From contig NZ_RCCA01000001.1 in the NCBI RefSeq assembly GCF_003663845.1, positions 4,092,001 through 4,156,000 of the forward strand: DNA of 64,000 nt, read 5' to 3'. Position 1 is the stretch's first letter. Each line of letters opens with the position of its first letter. This document shows positions 8,549 to 16,611 of the stretch, piece after piece. The translations under genes and the position numbers were made by a program. This DNA comes from Chryseobacterium sp. 7 (GTDB lineage Bacteria; Bacteroidota; Bacteroidia; Flavobacteriales; Weeksellaceae). The notes below the pieces were generated by a model. It had not been told where the DNA came from. It worked only from the letters and a program-made list of their open reading frames with translations, and searched no databases.

Positions 8549-9880
8549 ATGAAAAGTAAACTATTACTATTATCAGGATGCCTTGTTCTGGCACTGAATT
8601 CATGCAGCTCGGATCTTGAAAATACACAGACCGAATCAATAGAGCCCGCCACAGAGAGCTTAGCCAATGTAAAGATTCACAAATTATTAATTGACGGAAA
8701 ATACACCTATGTCAATGAAATCAATGGAGAATATTTTTATGCAGAAGATATTACCATTAGCCCGGAACAGTTCGAAGTATTACAAAAGCAGGCCAATCCT
8801 GAAACATCTACAGCCGGAAAAAGCACCATTGTAAGCTCTTTTATTAAGACATGGCCAAATGCAACAGTTTATTATACATTACCAAGCCAGGGAAGCCTGA
8901 GTACTCAGAACTACAATACGTTCCTCACCAATATCAACAAAGCGTTCGATATGATCTCTTCTCAAACCAGTATGCAGTTTATTGAACGTACCAACCAAAC
9001 AGAATATATCACTTTTACGTATACTACAACCAACAGTTCTCCTCTTGGATGGCAAAAAAATAGGGTTAACGGTATTAAAATTTATAACACCACGTATCCT
9101 GCAATTATTGCTCACGAAATCATGCACTCTATGGGAATTATGCATGAGCAATGCCGCCCAGATAGAGATCAGTATATTATTGTAGATGTAAACAAAGCTG
9201 TAGAAGGAAGCCGTCATAACTTCAATCTTTACAATGATTATGCAGGACATGGCGCTTTTGATTTCGGGTCTGTGATGATGTATCAGTCTACAGACTTTGC
9301 TATCAATGCAAGCCAGCCTGTAATGACTAAGCTGGACGGATCTACTTTTACCAAGCAACGAACAGGATTGTCTGCCGGTGATTATGCCGGGATAAATCAT
9401 TTATACGGACCGGTTAATTCCTCTTCTGCAATCAACGGAACTTATACTATGACCACCGCTTTAGCGAGTGATAAAAATTTAGATATTTCCGGAAGTTCTA
9501 CTACTGATGGTACCAGCATCATCCTGTACTCAGCTTCTACAGGGAATAACCAGAGATTCACATTTACAAAATCAGATCATGGTTATTATACCATCAAATC
9601 TATATTGGATCCTACAAAGGTATTAACCGTAAAAAGTAATGGAACAACGAACGGAACAGCTGTTGAATTAAGAACCAACTCTAATACAGATGCTCAGAAA
9701 TGGCTATTATTCAATTTAGGAAATAACGGATTTGGATTTGCTCCTAAGAATGCACCAGCCCTGAGACTGGAGGTAAAAAATGGTACTACAACCAATCTTA
9801 CTCCTATTGTAATTGGTACTACGGATCAAACTGTTCAACCTTCTACAAAGCAACGTTTTATACTTACAAAAGTTAACTAA
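8549..9880 (+). CDS. Astacin-family (M12A) zinc metalloprotease lipoprotein with ricin-type lectin domain
   Basis: The signal peptide ends in a lipobox (LNSC, Cys19), so the protein is probably lipid-anchored on the cell envelope. The central domain (about residues 90-285) is an astacin peptidase: HEIMHSMGIMHEQCRPDRD near residue 188 fits HExxHxxGxxHExxRxDRD, and SVMMY near residue 240 is the Met-turn with its Tyr ligand. From about residue 290 to 443 there is a beta-trefoil ricin B-like domain with repeated Q-x-W/F-type units (NNQRFTF, DAQKWLLF, TKQRFIL). This resembles flavastacin-type enzymes, but the lectin tail suggests binding to host or polymer glycans. Length 443. Confidence 0.92.
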   Translation: MKSKLLLLSGCLVLALNSCSSDLENTQTESIEPATESLANVKIHKLLIDGKYTYVNEINGEYFYAEDITISPEQFEVLQKQANPETSTAGKSTIVSSFIKTWPNATVYYTLPSQGSLSTQNYNTFLTNINKAFDMISSQTSMQFIERTNQTEYITFTYTTTNSSPLGWQKNRVNGIKIYNTTYPAIIAHEIMHSMGIMHEQCRPDRDQYIIVDVNKAVEGSRHNFNLYNDYAGHGAFDFGSVMMYQSTDFAINASQPVMTKLDGSTFTKQRTGLSAGDYAGINHLYGPVNSSSAINGTYTMTTALASDKNLDISGSSTTDGTSIILYSASTGNNQRFTFTKSDHGYYTIKSILDPTKVLTVKSNGTTNGTAVELRTNSNTDAQKWLLFNLGNNGFGFAPKNAPALRLEVKNGTTTNLTPIVIGTTDQTVQPSTKQRFILTKVN

Positions 9881-9895
9881 ACTTTTTTTATACAA

Positions 9896-9929
9896 AAAGA
9901 GGTTAGGAAGTTTATTTCCTAACCTCTTT
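9896..9929. terminator. Bidirectional terminator between metalloprotease and purA
   Basis: 14-bp perfect stem AAAGAGGTTAGGAA / TTCCTAACCTCTTT with a 6-base loop, between convergent genes. Confidence 0.88.
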
Positions 9930-9940
9930 CTATTTTGTAC

Positions 9941-11215
9941 TTATTTACCAATTAGTTTCAACATTTCATTTCTTCCCGGTCCTGTTGAAAGATAAGCTAC
10001 CGGAATTCCTAATTCAGCTTCTAAGAATGACAGAAAGTCAATGACTTCTTTTGGGAGTTCTGAAGGGCTTTTCATACTAGAAAAATCAGCATTCCATCCA
10101 TTCATCCATTTTAGGATTGGCTTTCCGTTTTCCGGAAGTAATCCTGAAACATTTACTATCTCACCATTTTCCAGCTCATAATGGGTACAGACTGCTACGG
10201 ATTTCAAGCCGCTTAACACATCTGCTTTCGTCAAAACCAGCTGAGTCACTCCATTGATCATTACAGCATATTTCAAAGCAGGCAAATCAAGCCAGCCTGT
10301 TCTTCTGGGACGTCCGGTATTGGAACCAAACTCATTTCCTTTTGTTCTGATTTCCTCACCTATTTCATCAAACAGTTCTGTTGGGAAAACTCCGTTTCCT
10401 ACTCTTGTACAGTATGCTTTAGCAATCCCAAATATTTCACCGATCTTTTTCGGTGAAACTCCTAATCCACTGCTAGCTCCTGAGGCTGTGGTTGAAGAAG
10501 AAGTCACATAAGGATACGTTCCGTGGTCAATATCAAGCATGGCAGCCTGAGATCCTTCTGCCAATATTGTCTTTCCTTCGGCCAAAGCACTATTCAGATA
10601 GATTTCCGTCTCTGTACATTTGAATCTCTTCAGAAAATCAACAGCTTCAAAAAATTCAATGCTGATTTCATCCAGAGAAGGTAATTCCATATTTCCTTCC
10701 GCAAGCATTTTGTAATCTCTTTCTAAAATATGCTGTACTCTGCTTTTGAAGTCCGAAGCAAACATATCTCCTATTCTTACATTCTGCCTTAGAATCTTAT
10801 TGGAATAAGCTTGCGCAATCCCGTTTTTGGTAGTTCCGATGGTGGTATAATCAAAACTTTCTTCCATAAAAACATCCAAAAGTTTATGAGTAGGCAGTAC
10901 AAAGTGAGCTTTCAGCGAAATAATAATATTATTTTCCGGCTGAACCGTTTCATCGAATGTCTGAAGATTCAAAATTTCTTTTTTAAAACTTACAGGATCC
11001 AGAACTGTTCCTGTACCAATCACATTCTGCACACCTTTCATAAAGATTCCCGAAGGAATCATTTTAAGTGTAATTCTGCGCCCGTTTATCTCTATGCTAT
11101 GTCCAGCGTTAGATCCGCCATTAAAACGTGCTGTAATGTCATAATTTTCACTGATCAGATCAATGAACTTTCCTTTTCCTTCATCACCCCATTGCAATCC
11201 TAATACAATATCCAT
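9941..11215 (-). CDS. purA: Adenylosuccinate synthetase
   Basis: PurA makes adenylosuccinate from IMP, aspartate and GTP in the AMP branch of purine synthesis. The 424-residue protein starts MDIVLGLQWGDEGKGKFIDL, containing the GDEGKGK P-loop with its catalytic Asp, followed by GGSNAGH with the catalytic His. The later segments STGPGRNEM and TGRPRRTGWLD also match. Upstream there is a TAGCTTTG -7 element and a TTGCC-N4-GGCAA palindrome that matches one beside the neighbouring Crp/Fnr gene, so regulation by that factor is likely (inference). Confidence 0.97.
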   Translation of the reverse strand: MDIVLGLQWGDEGKGKFIDLISENYDITARFNGGSNAGHSIEINGRRITLKMIPSGIFMKGVQNVIGTGTVLDPVSFKKEILNLQTFDETVQPENNIIISLKAHFVLPTHKLLDVFMEESFDYTTIGTTKNGIAQAYSNKILRQNVRIGDMFASDFKSRVQHILERDYKMLAEGNMELPSLDEISIEFFEAVDFLKRFKCTETEIYLNSALAEGKTILAEGSQAAMLDIDHGTYPYVTSSSTTASGASSGLGVSPKKIGEIFGIAKAYCTRVGNGVFPTELFDEIGEEIRTKGNEFGSNTGRPRRTGWLDLPALKYAVMINGVTQLVLTKADVLSGLKSVAVCTHYELENGEIVNVSGLLPENGKPILKWMNGWNADFSSMKSPSELPKEVIDFLSFLEAELGIPVAYLSTGPGRNEMLKLIGK

Positions 11216-11239
11216 ATTCGTACTTTAAATTTTATGGAG

Positions 11240-11247
11240 CAAAGCTA
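11240..11247 (-). promoter_or_regulatory. -7 promoter element of purA
   Basis: TAGCTTTG on the minus strand, fitting TAnnTTTG. No good TTG lies at the usual -33 spacing; that place is occupied by the palindrome at 11270-11283, as in activator-dependent promoters. Confidence 0.55.
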
Positions 11248-11268
11248 TGACAGTCAGGGAGAAAGACC

Positions 11269-11284
11269 ATTGCCATTTGGCAAA
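11269..11284. promoter_or_regulatory. Putative Crp/Fnr operator upstream of purA
   Basis: TTGCC-ATTT-GGCAA (11270-11283). The arm and spacer geometry is the same as the FNR box TTGAT-N4-ATCAA. Its centre is 29.5 bases upstream of the edge of the -7 element, the same as at the regulator's own promoter. Confidence 0.6.
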
Positions 11285-11372
11285 AAGAAAACTCAATTGT
11301 AAAATGTATAATGTAAAAATTAGTAATGACTAGAAGCTATCATTGATCGATTATCAATTATCATTTATAATT

Positions 11373-11942
11373 CTAGACTATACTTCTTCTGATCCTACTC
11401 AATGAAGAAGGCGTAACTCCAAGATAAGACGCCAACATAGACTGTGGAACCCTGTTGGCAAGTCCAGGATAGTGATTTAAAAAATGAATATAACGGGATT
11501 TCGCATCCTGATTCAGCATGATACTGGCGACCTTCAGTTTATTTTCAACCACAAAGGCATGAATTCTGGCAAATAAAACCGGCCAGACTGCAATTTTCTC
11601 TTCCAGAACTTTAAAATACTTAAGATCTATCACCAGCAATACCGCATCAGTAATAGCTTCAATATCTTCATGGGCAGGCAACTGATCAGTAAAGCCCTGA
11701 AAATCCCCTATAAATCTGCCTTCATAGATAAAATAGCGGGTAAAATCATCTCCTTGTTTATTATAATACAAAGACCGGAAAACTCCTTCTTTCACAAAAG
11801 CAATTCTTTGGCTCACCTTTCCAGCCTCTACAAAAGGTTCTCCTTTTTTTACAGTGATTTCCTGAATGCCTTCAGCAATCAGAAGTTCATCCTGAGGATT
11901 CAGTGTCCCGAATTTTTTGATATAAGTAAAAAGCTCTTCCAT
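11373..11942 (-). CDS. Crp/Fnr family transcriptional regulator
   Basis: The 189-residue protein has an N-terminal cyclic-nucleotide-binding-type beta-roll (about residues 1-120; KKGEPFVEAGKVSQRIAFV, then EGRFIGDFQGF) and a C-terminal winged-helix DNA-binding part (QSMLASYLGVTPSSLSRIRR). There is no Fnr-type N-terminal cysteine cluster, so it is not an obvious oxygen sensor; the ligand is unknown. A perfect palindrome at 12003-12018 lies upstream of its -7-like element (TATCTTTA on the minus strand, 11974-11981) and recurs upstream of purA. This suggests autoregulation and control of purA, possibly also of ku on the other side. Confidence 0.9.
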   Translation of the reverse strand: MEELFTYIKKFGTLNPQDELLIAEGIQEITVKKGEPFVEAGKVSQRIAFVKEGVFRSLYYNKQGDDFTRYFIYEGRFIGDFQGFTDQLPAHEDIEAITDAVLLVIDLKYFKVLEEKIAVWPVLFARIHAFVVENKLKVASIMLNQDAKSRYIHFLNHYPGLANRVPQSMLASYLGVTPSSLSRIRRSIV

Positions 11943-11973
11943 ATTTCTTCTGTAACCACGGATTGCGGAAATA

Positions 11974-11981
11974 TAAAGATA
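11974..11981 (-). promoter_or_regulatory. Putative -7 element of the Crp/Fnr gene
   Basis: TATCTTTA on the minus strand differs from TAnnTTTG by one base. The palindrome centre is 29.5 bases upstream of it. Confidence 0.45.
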
Positions 11982-12002
11982 TAAAAGTCAAGACTAAAAA
12001 CA

Positions 12003-12018
12003 ATTGCCATTTGGCAAT
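12003..12018. promoter_or_regulatory. Putative Crp/Fnr operator between regulator gene and ku
   Basis: ATTGCC-ATTT-GGCAAT is a perfect 6-bp-arm inverted repeat, identical in 15 of 16 positions to the site at 11269-11284. It lies 61 bases before the regulator start and 72 bases before the ku start, so it could serve both divergent genes. Confidence 0.6.
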
Positions 12019-12089
12019 AAACAAGATTAAAGATACCACACAGGCTTGCGGCGGCATGTTAATTGCTTGATTTTTAAAAACGTAAGACA

Positions 12090-12875
12090 ATGAAAGCAAT
12101 TTGGAACGGCGCCATTGGATTCGGTTTAGTAAACATTCCCGTAAAAATTTACTCGGCAACAGAAACCACAAAACTGGATCTTGACATGCTTGATAAATCT
12201 GATTTTTCAAACATCAAATTTAAGAGGGTAAACGAAAATACGGGAAAAGAAGTAAAATGGGAAAATATCGTTAAAGGTTATCTCATGGATGACAAATATA
12301 TCGTTCTGGATGAGGAAGATTACGAAGCTGCAAGCCCTGAAAAAACAAAAATACTCTCTATAGACCAGTTTGTAAAAGAAGCGGAAGTAGACAGTGTATA
12401 TTTTGAAACGCCTTATTATCTGGAGCCCCAGAAAAATGGGGAAAATGCCTACAGGCTTCTACTGAAAGCGCTTGAAAAAACATCTATGGTAGGCATTGGA
12501 ACTTTTGTGCTTCGTGATAATGAAGCTATCGGAATGATCCGTCCGTATAATGATGAAATTCTGGTTCTGAACCGGCTGAGGTTTGATGAAGAGATCAGAG
12601 ATTATAAAGATCTTAAAATCCCGGCTCAAAAAGCTCCGAAACCAGCAGAACTTAAAATGGCCGTCAGCCTTATAGAACAGCTTTCCCAGGAATTCGATCC
12701 TGAAATGTATAAAGACAGCTACTCTGATGAACTGATGAAGATCATTAAACAGAAAGCTAAAGGTAAAAATGTAAAAGCTCAAAAAGCACAGCCTGCAAAA
12801 GAAGGTAAAGTGATTGACCTAATGGCCCAATTAAAGGCCAGTTTAAACAGTTCTAAATCCAAATCCGCATCATAA
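12090..12875 (+). CDS. ku: Ku protein (bacterial non-homologous end joining)
   Basis: Bacterial Ku binds DNA ends as a homodimeric ring and recruits LigD. The 261-residue protein starts MKAIWNGAIGFGLVNIPVKI, the hallmark of the family, and continues with the Ku core (KFKRVNENTGKEVKW, SIDQFVKEAEVDSVYFETPYYLEP in pieces). It ends in a Lys-rich tail (KQKAKGKNVKAQKAQPAKEGK) as in other bacterial Ku proteins. Its last base overlaps the start of the LigD phosphoesterase reading frame, so the two are one operon. A palindrome matching the putative Crp/Fnr operator lies in its upstream region. Confidence 0.96.
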   Translation: MKAIWNGAIGFGLVNIPVKIYSATETTKLDLDMLDKSDFSNIKFKRVNENTGKEVKWENIVKGYLMDDKYIVLDEEDYEAASPEKTKILSIDQFVKEAEVDSVYFETPYYLEPQKNGENAYRLLLKALEKTSMVGIGTFVLRDNEAIGMIRPYNDEILVLNRLRFDEEIRDYKDLKIPAQKAPKPAELKMAVSLIEQLSQEFDPEMYKDSYSDELMKIIKQKAKGKNVKAQKAQPAKEGKVIDLMAQLKASLNSSKSKSAS

Positions 12876-13480
12876 TGGCTTTAAAAGATTATCAGCAAAA
12901 AAGAAAGTTCGATGAAACCAGCGAGCCGAAAGGGAAAACAAAAAAGAGTAAAAATCAACTGATTTTTGTAATCCAGAGACATGCAGCAAGCAGGCTTCAT
13001 TATGATTTCAGGCTTGAAATGGAAGGAGTGCTGAAAAGCTGGGCCGTTCCGAAAGGACCGTCATTAGATCCCAAAGACAAACGTCTTGCGATGATGGTAG
13101 AAGATCATCCTTACGATTACAAAGACTTCGAAGGAAATATCCCGGAAGGAAATTATGGTGCCGGACAAGTGGAAGTATGGGACAGCGGCACTTATGAACC
13201 ATTGGAAAAAAACACTAAACTTTCTGACGAAAAAGAGCTTCTGAAGGAATTGCATGCGGGTTCTTTAAAATTCATTCTACATGGCCAAAAACTGAAAGGT
13301 GAATTTGCTTTAGTTAAAATGAAAAACAGTGAAGACAACGCATGGCTGCTCATTAAACATAAAGATGAATTTGCAGAAAGTCCTTATGATGCTGAAGAAA
13401 ATACCTCAGCAAAATCTCTTGTTACAAAATTCTTAGAGGAAAAAAAAAGCCTAAAAACAAAGGAAAAAAAGAAGTCATAA
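12875..13480 (+). CDS. ligD: LigD phosphoesterase (PE) domain, separated from the rest by a frameshift
   Basis: The 201-residue product is the 3'-phosphoesterase domain of LigD, which trims 3' ends before joining. Visible PE motifs are QRHAASRLHYDFRLEMEG, AVPKGPSLDP, EDHPYDYKDFEG and PEGNYGAGQVEVWDSG. The true PE sequence runs to about residue 188. The last dozen residues come from the wrong frame, after a run of nine A at 13440-13448. One additional A would give ...EEKKKPKNKGKKEVITSEKS and continue without a stop into the ligase-polymerase frame. Together they form a PE-ligase-polymerase LigD. An uncorrected homopolymer error is the simplest explanation; -1 slippage at A AAA AAA is an alternative. 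Confidence 0.9.
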   Translation: MALKDYQQKRKFDETSEPKGKTKKSKNQLIFVIQRHAASRLHYDFRLEMEGVLKSWAVPKGPSLDPKDKRLAMMVEDHPYDYKDFEGNIPEGNYGAGQVEVWDSGTYEPLEKNTKLSDEKELLKELHAGSLKFILHGQKLKGEFALVKMKNSEDNAWLLIKHKDEFAESPYDAEENTSAKSLVTKFLEEKKSLKTKEKKKS

Positions 13481-13551
13481 CTTCTGAAAAATCATTCAGA
13501 AATTTCAATTCTTTAACGAATGAAAGAAAACTAAAATCTTTTATCAAACCT

Positions 13552-15423
13552 ATGCTGGCCAAACTTTCCGAAGAAGCTTTCAATGATAAAGACTGGCTTT
13601 TTGAAATAAAATGGGATGGCTACAGGGCAATAGCTGATCTCCGAAAAGATTCCCCGCTCTTCTACTCCCGCAACGGAATTTCTTTTTTATCTAAATTCGA
13701 CAAAATTGCTCAGGATTTCGGGCAGCAGAAACATCATATGATCCTGGACGGAGAAGTTATAGCTTATGATGAACAGGGTAAGCCCAATTTCCAGCTTTTA
13801 CAACAAATCGGGGATAATCCCAGTGCAGCAATTGCTTATCAGGTTTTTGACCTTCTCTGGCTAAATAGACATTCTACAGAAGATCTTCCTCTTATCCAGC
13901 GAAAGGAACTTTTAAAAGATGCGCTGACAGAGACCGACCAAATAAGGTACTGTGATCATATTCCTGAGAAGGGTATTGAGTTTTTTAATCAAATGAAAAA
14001 AATGAAGCTGGAGGGGATGATTGCAAAACGCGCGGACAGTTTATATATTGAAAACAGCAGGAGCAGTGACTGGCTTAAAATCAAATTTTCTAAAACAGAG
14101 GAAGTAATTATTTGTGGTTTTACAGAACCCAGAGGATCAAGGGAAAACTTTGGTGCATTGATTTTAGGAAAATATCATAACGGAAAGCTTATCTACTGTG
14201 GCCATACAGGTACGGGATTTAATACGGTTTCTTTAAAAAAAGTATACCGGCAACTTCAAAAATTAATTGTAAAATCATCCCCGTTCGAAACAGCTCCCAA
14301 AACCAATATGCCTGTAACCTGGGTAAAACCTGAACTGGTATGCGAAATCAAATATTCTGAAATAACAAAGGATGGGATCTTCAGACATCCTGTTTTTATA
14401 ACCATCAGAGAAGACAAAAGTCCGGAAGACCTCAAAAATCCATCCTTCACCGAAAAACCTAAAGAAATGAATTTGAAAGCAACATCAAAAAAAACTGAAG
14501 CTTCTGAGAAAGAAAAAGAAATTACTCTGGACAAACATTTTGTAAAGCTTACGAACCAGGATAAAATCTATTTTCCCAAAGACGGTATCACCAAAGGAGA
14601 TGTTATTAACTATTATCAATCAGTTGCCAGATATATTCTGCCTTACTTGAAAAACCGGCCGCTTTCTCTCAATCGTTTTCCCAATGGAATTGAGGAACAG
14701 GGTTTTTATCAGAAAGATGCCGGAGACCACATTCCGGACTGGATAAAAACTACTCAGGTATTTTCTGAATCCAATGATAAAAACATCGATTATATTTACT
14801 GTAATGATAAAGCAACATTAGCTTATCTGAATAATCTGGGGTGTATTGACCTCAACCCCTGGAACAGTTCTTTGCCGGATCTTGAACATCCTGATTACCT
14901 TGTTTTAGATCTTGATCCTTCTTCAAAGAACACCTTTGATGATGTGATTGAAACTGCACTTCAGGTAAATGAAGTTTTAAAAGCCATTAAAATAAAAGGG
15001 TACTGCAAGACCTCAGGAAGTACGGGAATCCATATTTATATTCCGATGGGAGCCCAATATGATGTCGACCAGGTAAAAGATTTTGCCCATATTCTTATGA
15101 AAAAGGTAAATGAAAAACTGCCTAAGCTTACCACTTTAGAAAGAAGCCTTCAAAAAAGAGATCACAAAAAAATCTATCTTGACTATCTGCAAAACAGAAC
15201 TGGGCAAACATTGGCCAGTGTCTACAGCTTAAGACCCAAACAGGGCGCTTCGGTTTCTATGCCCCTGGAATGGGATGAATTAAAACCCGGATTGAAACCA
15301 AGTGATTTTACGATCAATAATGCTCTGGACAGAATCAAAGAAAAAGGTGATTTGTTCAAACCGGTTCTGGGTAAAGGAATTGATATGATGAAGGCTCTGG
15401 AGCTGCTACAGAATATGGATTAA
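13552..15423 (+). CDS. ligD: LigD ATP-dependent ligase and primase/polymerase domains
   Basis: The N-terminal half (about residues 1-300) is an ATP-dependent DNA ligase. EIKWDGYRA carries the nucleophilic Lys20 (KxDGxR), and EGMIAKRADSLY and DWLKIKF are further ligase motifs. The C-terminal half (about 325-620) is an archaeo-eukaryotic-primase-type polymerase, with YLVLDLDPSS (metal-binding DxD) and TSGSTGIHIYIP. The reading frame is open upstream of the ATG at 13552 back to the A-run at 13440-13448, with sensible linker sequence (SFRNFNSLTNERKLKSFIKP just before MLAK). The ATG is therefore internal and this is the C-terminal part of the full LigD. A terminator follows. Confidence 0.93.
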   Translation: MLAKLSEEAFNDKDWLFEIKWDGYRAIADLRKDSPLFYSRNGISFLSKFDKIAQDFGQQKHHMILDGEVIAYDEQGKPNFQLLQQIGDNPSAAIAYQVFDLLWLNRHSTEDLPLIQRKELLKDALTETDQIRYCDHIPEKGIEFFNQMKKMKLEGMIAKRADSLYIENSRSSDWLKIKFSKTEEVIICGFTEPRGSRENFGALILGKYHNGKLIYCGHTGTGFNTVSLKKVYRQLQKLIVKSSPFETAPKTNMPVTWVKPELVCEIKYSEITKDGIFRHPVFITIREDKSPEDLKNPSFTEKPKEMNLKATSKKTEASEKEKEITLDKHFVKLTNQDKIYFPKDGITKGDVINYYQSVARYILPYLKNRPLSLNRFPNGIEEQGFYQKDAGDHIPDWIKTTQVFSESNDKNIDYIYCNDKATLAYLNNLGCIDLNPWNSSLPDLEHPDYLVLDLDPSSKNTFDDVIETALQVNEVLKAIKIKGYCKTSGSTGIHIYIPMGAQYDVDQVKDFAHILMKKVNEKLPKLTTLERSLQKRDHKKIYLDYLQNRTGQTLASVYSLRPKQGASVSMPLEWDELKPGLKPSDFTINNALDRIKEKGDLFKPVLGKGIDMMKALELLQNMD

Positions 15424-15428
15424 ATTAA

Positions 15429-15459
15429 AAACTCCCACATTATTATAATGCAGGAGTTT
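15429..15459. terminator. Terminator between ligD and mscS-like gene
   Basis: AAACTCC / GGAGTTT outer stem with an inner CATTAT-T-ATAATG stem, between convergent genes. Confidence 0.65.
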
Positions 15460-15478
15460 CTTAAAAAATTAAATATAA

Positions 15479-16324
15479 TTATTGATTATAAACATGAATA
15501 TCTCTTTGCGGAAAAGGAATTCCAATTCCCGCTTTATCGAGAGCTTCTTTACAACCGATGATTAATTCTTCATTCATAGTCCAGAAGTTTTCTGTAGCAG
15601 TACTTACTCTTACTGATACATTCACGGCACTTTCACCCAACTCCGTCACTACTACCTGTGGAGCAGGCGTAGCAAGAGCATATTGATTACTTCTGATAAC
15701 ACTCATCAAAATATCTTTTGTCCGCCTAAGATCTGCATCATAAGCAATTCCAATATCCAATGCTGTTCTTCTTGTTCCCAATTGGGTAAAATTCGTAATA
15801 CTATTATTTGAAACCACTCCGTTCGGAATAACGATCAATTGGTTTTGTGGAGTGATCAATTTCGTATGAAAGATATCTATAGCATCTACAGTTCCTGAAA
15901 CTCCGGAATTAGTGGAAATAAAATCGCCTATTTTAAAAGGTTTTAATAATAAGATTAATATTCCTCCTGCAAAATTGGTCAACGATCCCTGTAATGCTAA
16001 ACCTACAGCCAAACCCGCAGCACCAATCATGGCTACAAAAGCCGAAGTTTGTACTCCCAGCTGCGTTACAACAACGATAAACAACAGAATATTAAGTCCC
16101 CAATTGATTATATTTAAAAGAAAATGCTGAAGGGAAGCTTCCATATTACGTTTTTTGAACGCTTTTGCCACCAGCTTTTTGATCATTCTTATCATCCAAG
16201 ATCCAATCAGATAAATTAATAATGCGGAAATAATTGCAGTAAAAATTCTTGGTGCCCATGAAATTACTGAAGAAATTAATGTGTCCCAGTGCTGTTGAAT
16301 CTTGTTCAGTTCTAAATCGTTCAT
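15479..16324 (-). CDS. Small-conductance mechanosensitive channel (MscS family)
   Basis: MscS channels open under membrane tension to release solutes after osmotic downshift. The 281-residue protein has three transmembrane helices. The pore helix has the glycine/alanine-rich pattern GAAGLAVGLALQGSLTNFAGG (given as GAAGLAVGLALQG and SLTNFAGG), followed by the cytoplasmic beta domain (KPFKIGDFI, VIPNGVVSNNSITNF). The start MNDLELNKIQQHWD at 16324 was chosen because the 34 upstream in-frame codons look non-coding. It is a short, basic MscS type. It stands alone, convergent with ligD. Confidence 0.93.
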   Translation of the reverse strand: MNDLELNKIQQHWDTLISSVISWAPRIFTAIISALLIYLIGSWMIRMIKKLVAKAFKKRNMEASLQHFLLNIINWGLNILLFIVVVTQLGVQTSAFVAMIGAAGLAVGLALQGSLTNFAGGILILLLKPFKIGDFISTNSGVSGTVDAIDIFHTKLITPQNQLIVIPNGVVSNNSITNFTQLGTRRTALDIGIAYDADLRRTKDILMSVIRSNQYALATPAPQVVVTELGESAVNVSVRVSTATENFWTMNEELIIGCKEALDKAGIGIPFPQRDIHVYNQ

Positions 16325-16611
16325 TTTGTCGTGTATTTTATAGTTAATATCAATGGAGTATTGACATCTTCTGCAAGATTTTAAAAAGGAAAATAACCCT
16401 TCCCTACTTGAGCAAAGGCAATTCATATTTATCCTTAAAACAGATTGACAGCAGAACAGAATGGTTCAGCTTACTCAATAATCATTCAGAAATCGAATCT
16501 TACAGGAAGAAATAATTTTTCGGTCATAGAATTACAAAAACGGTACCGAAATCTATAATTCAAAAATTAATTTTATGTAAACTTTTATTGAGTAACGAAA
16601 TACCAAACGGG

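Noticed and set aside
8879-9400. 173-codon antisense frame over the metalloprotease gene
   Set aside because: Shadow of the real gene; no family resemblance.
11887-12210. 107-codon minus-strand frame overlapping the regulator start and ku start
   Set aside because: Runs across the operator and promoters and encodes no recognisable protein.
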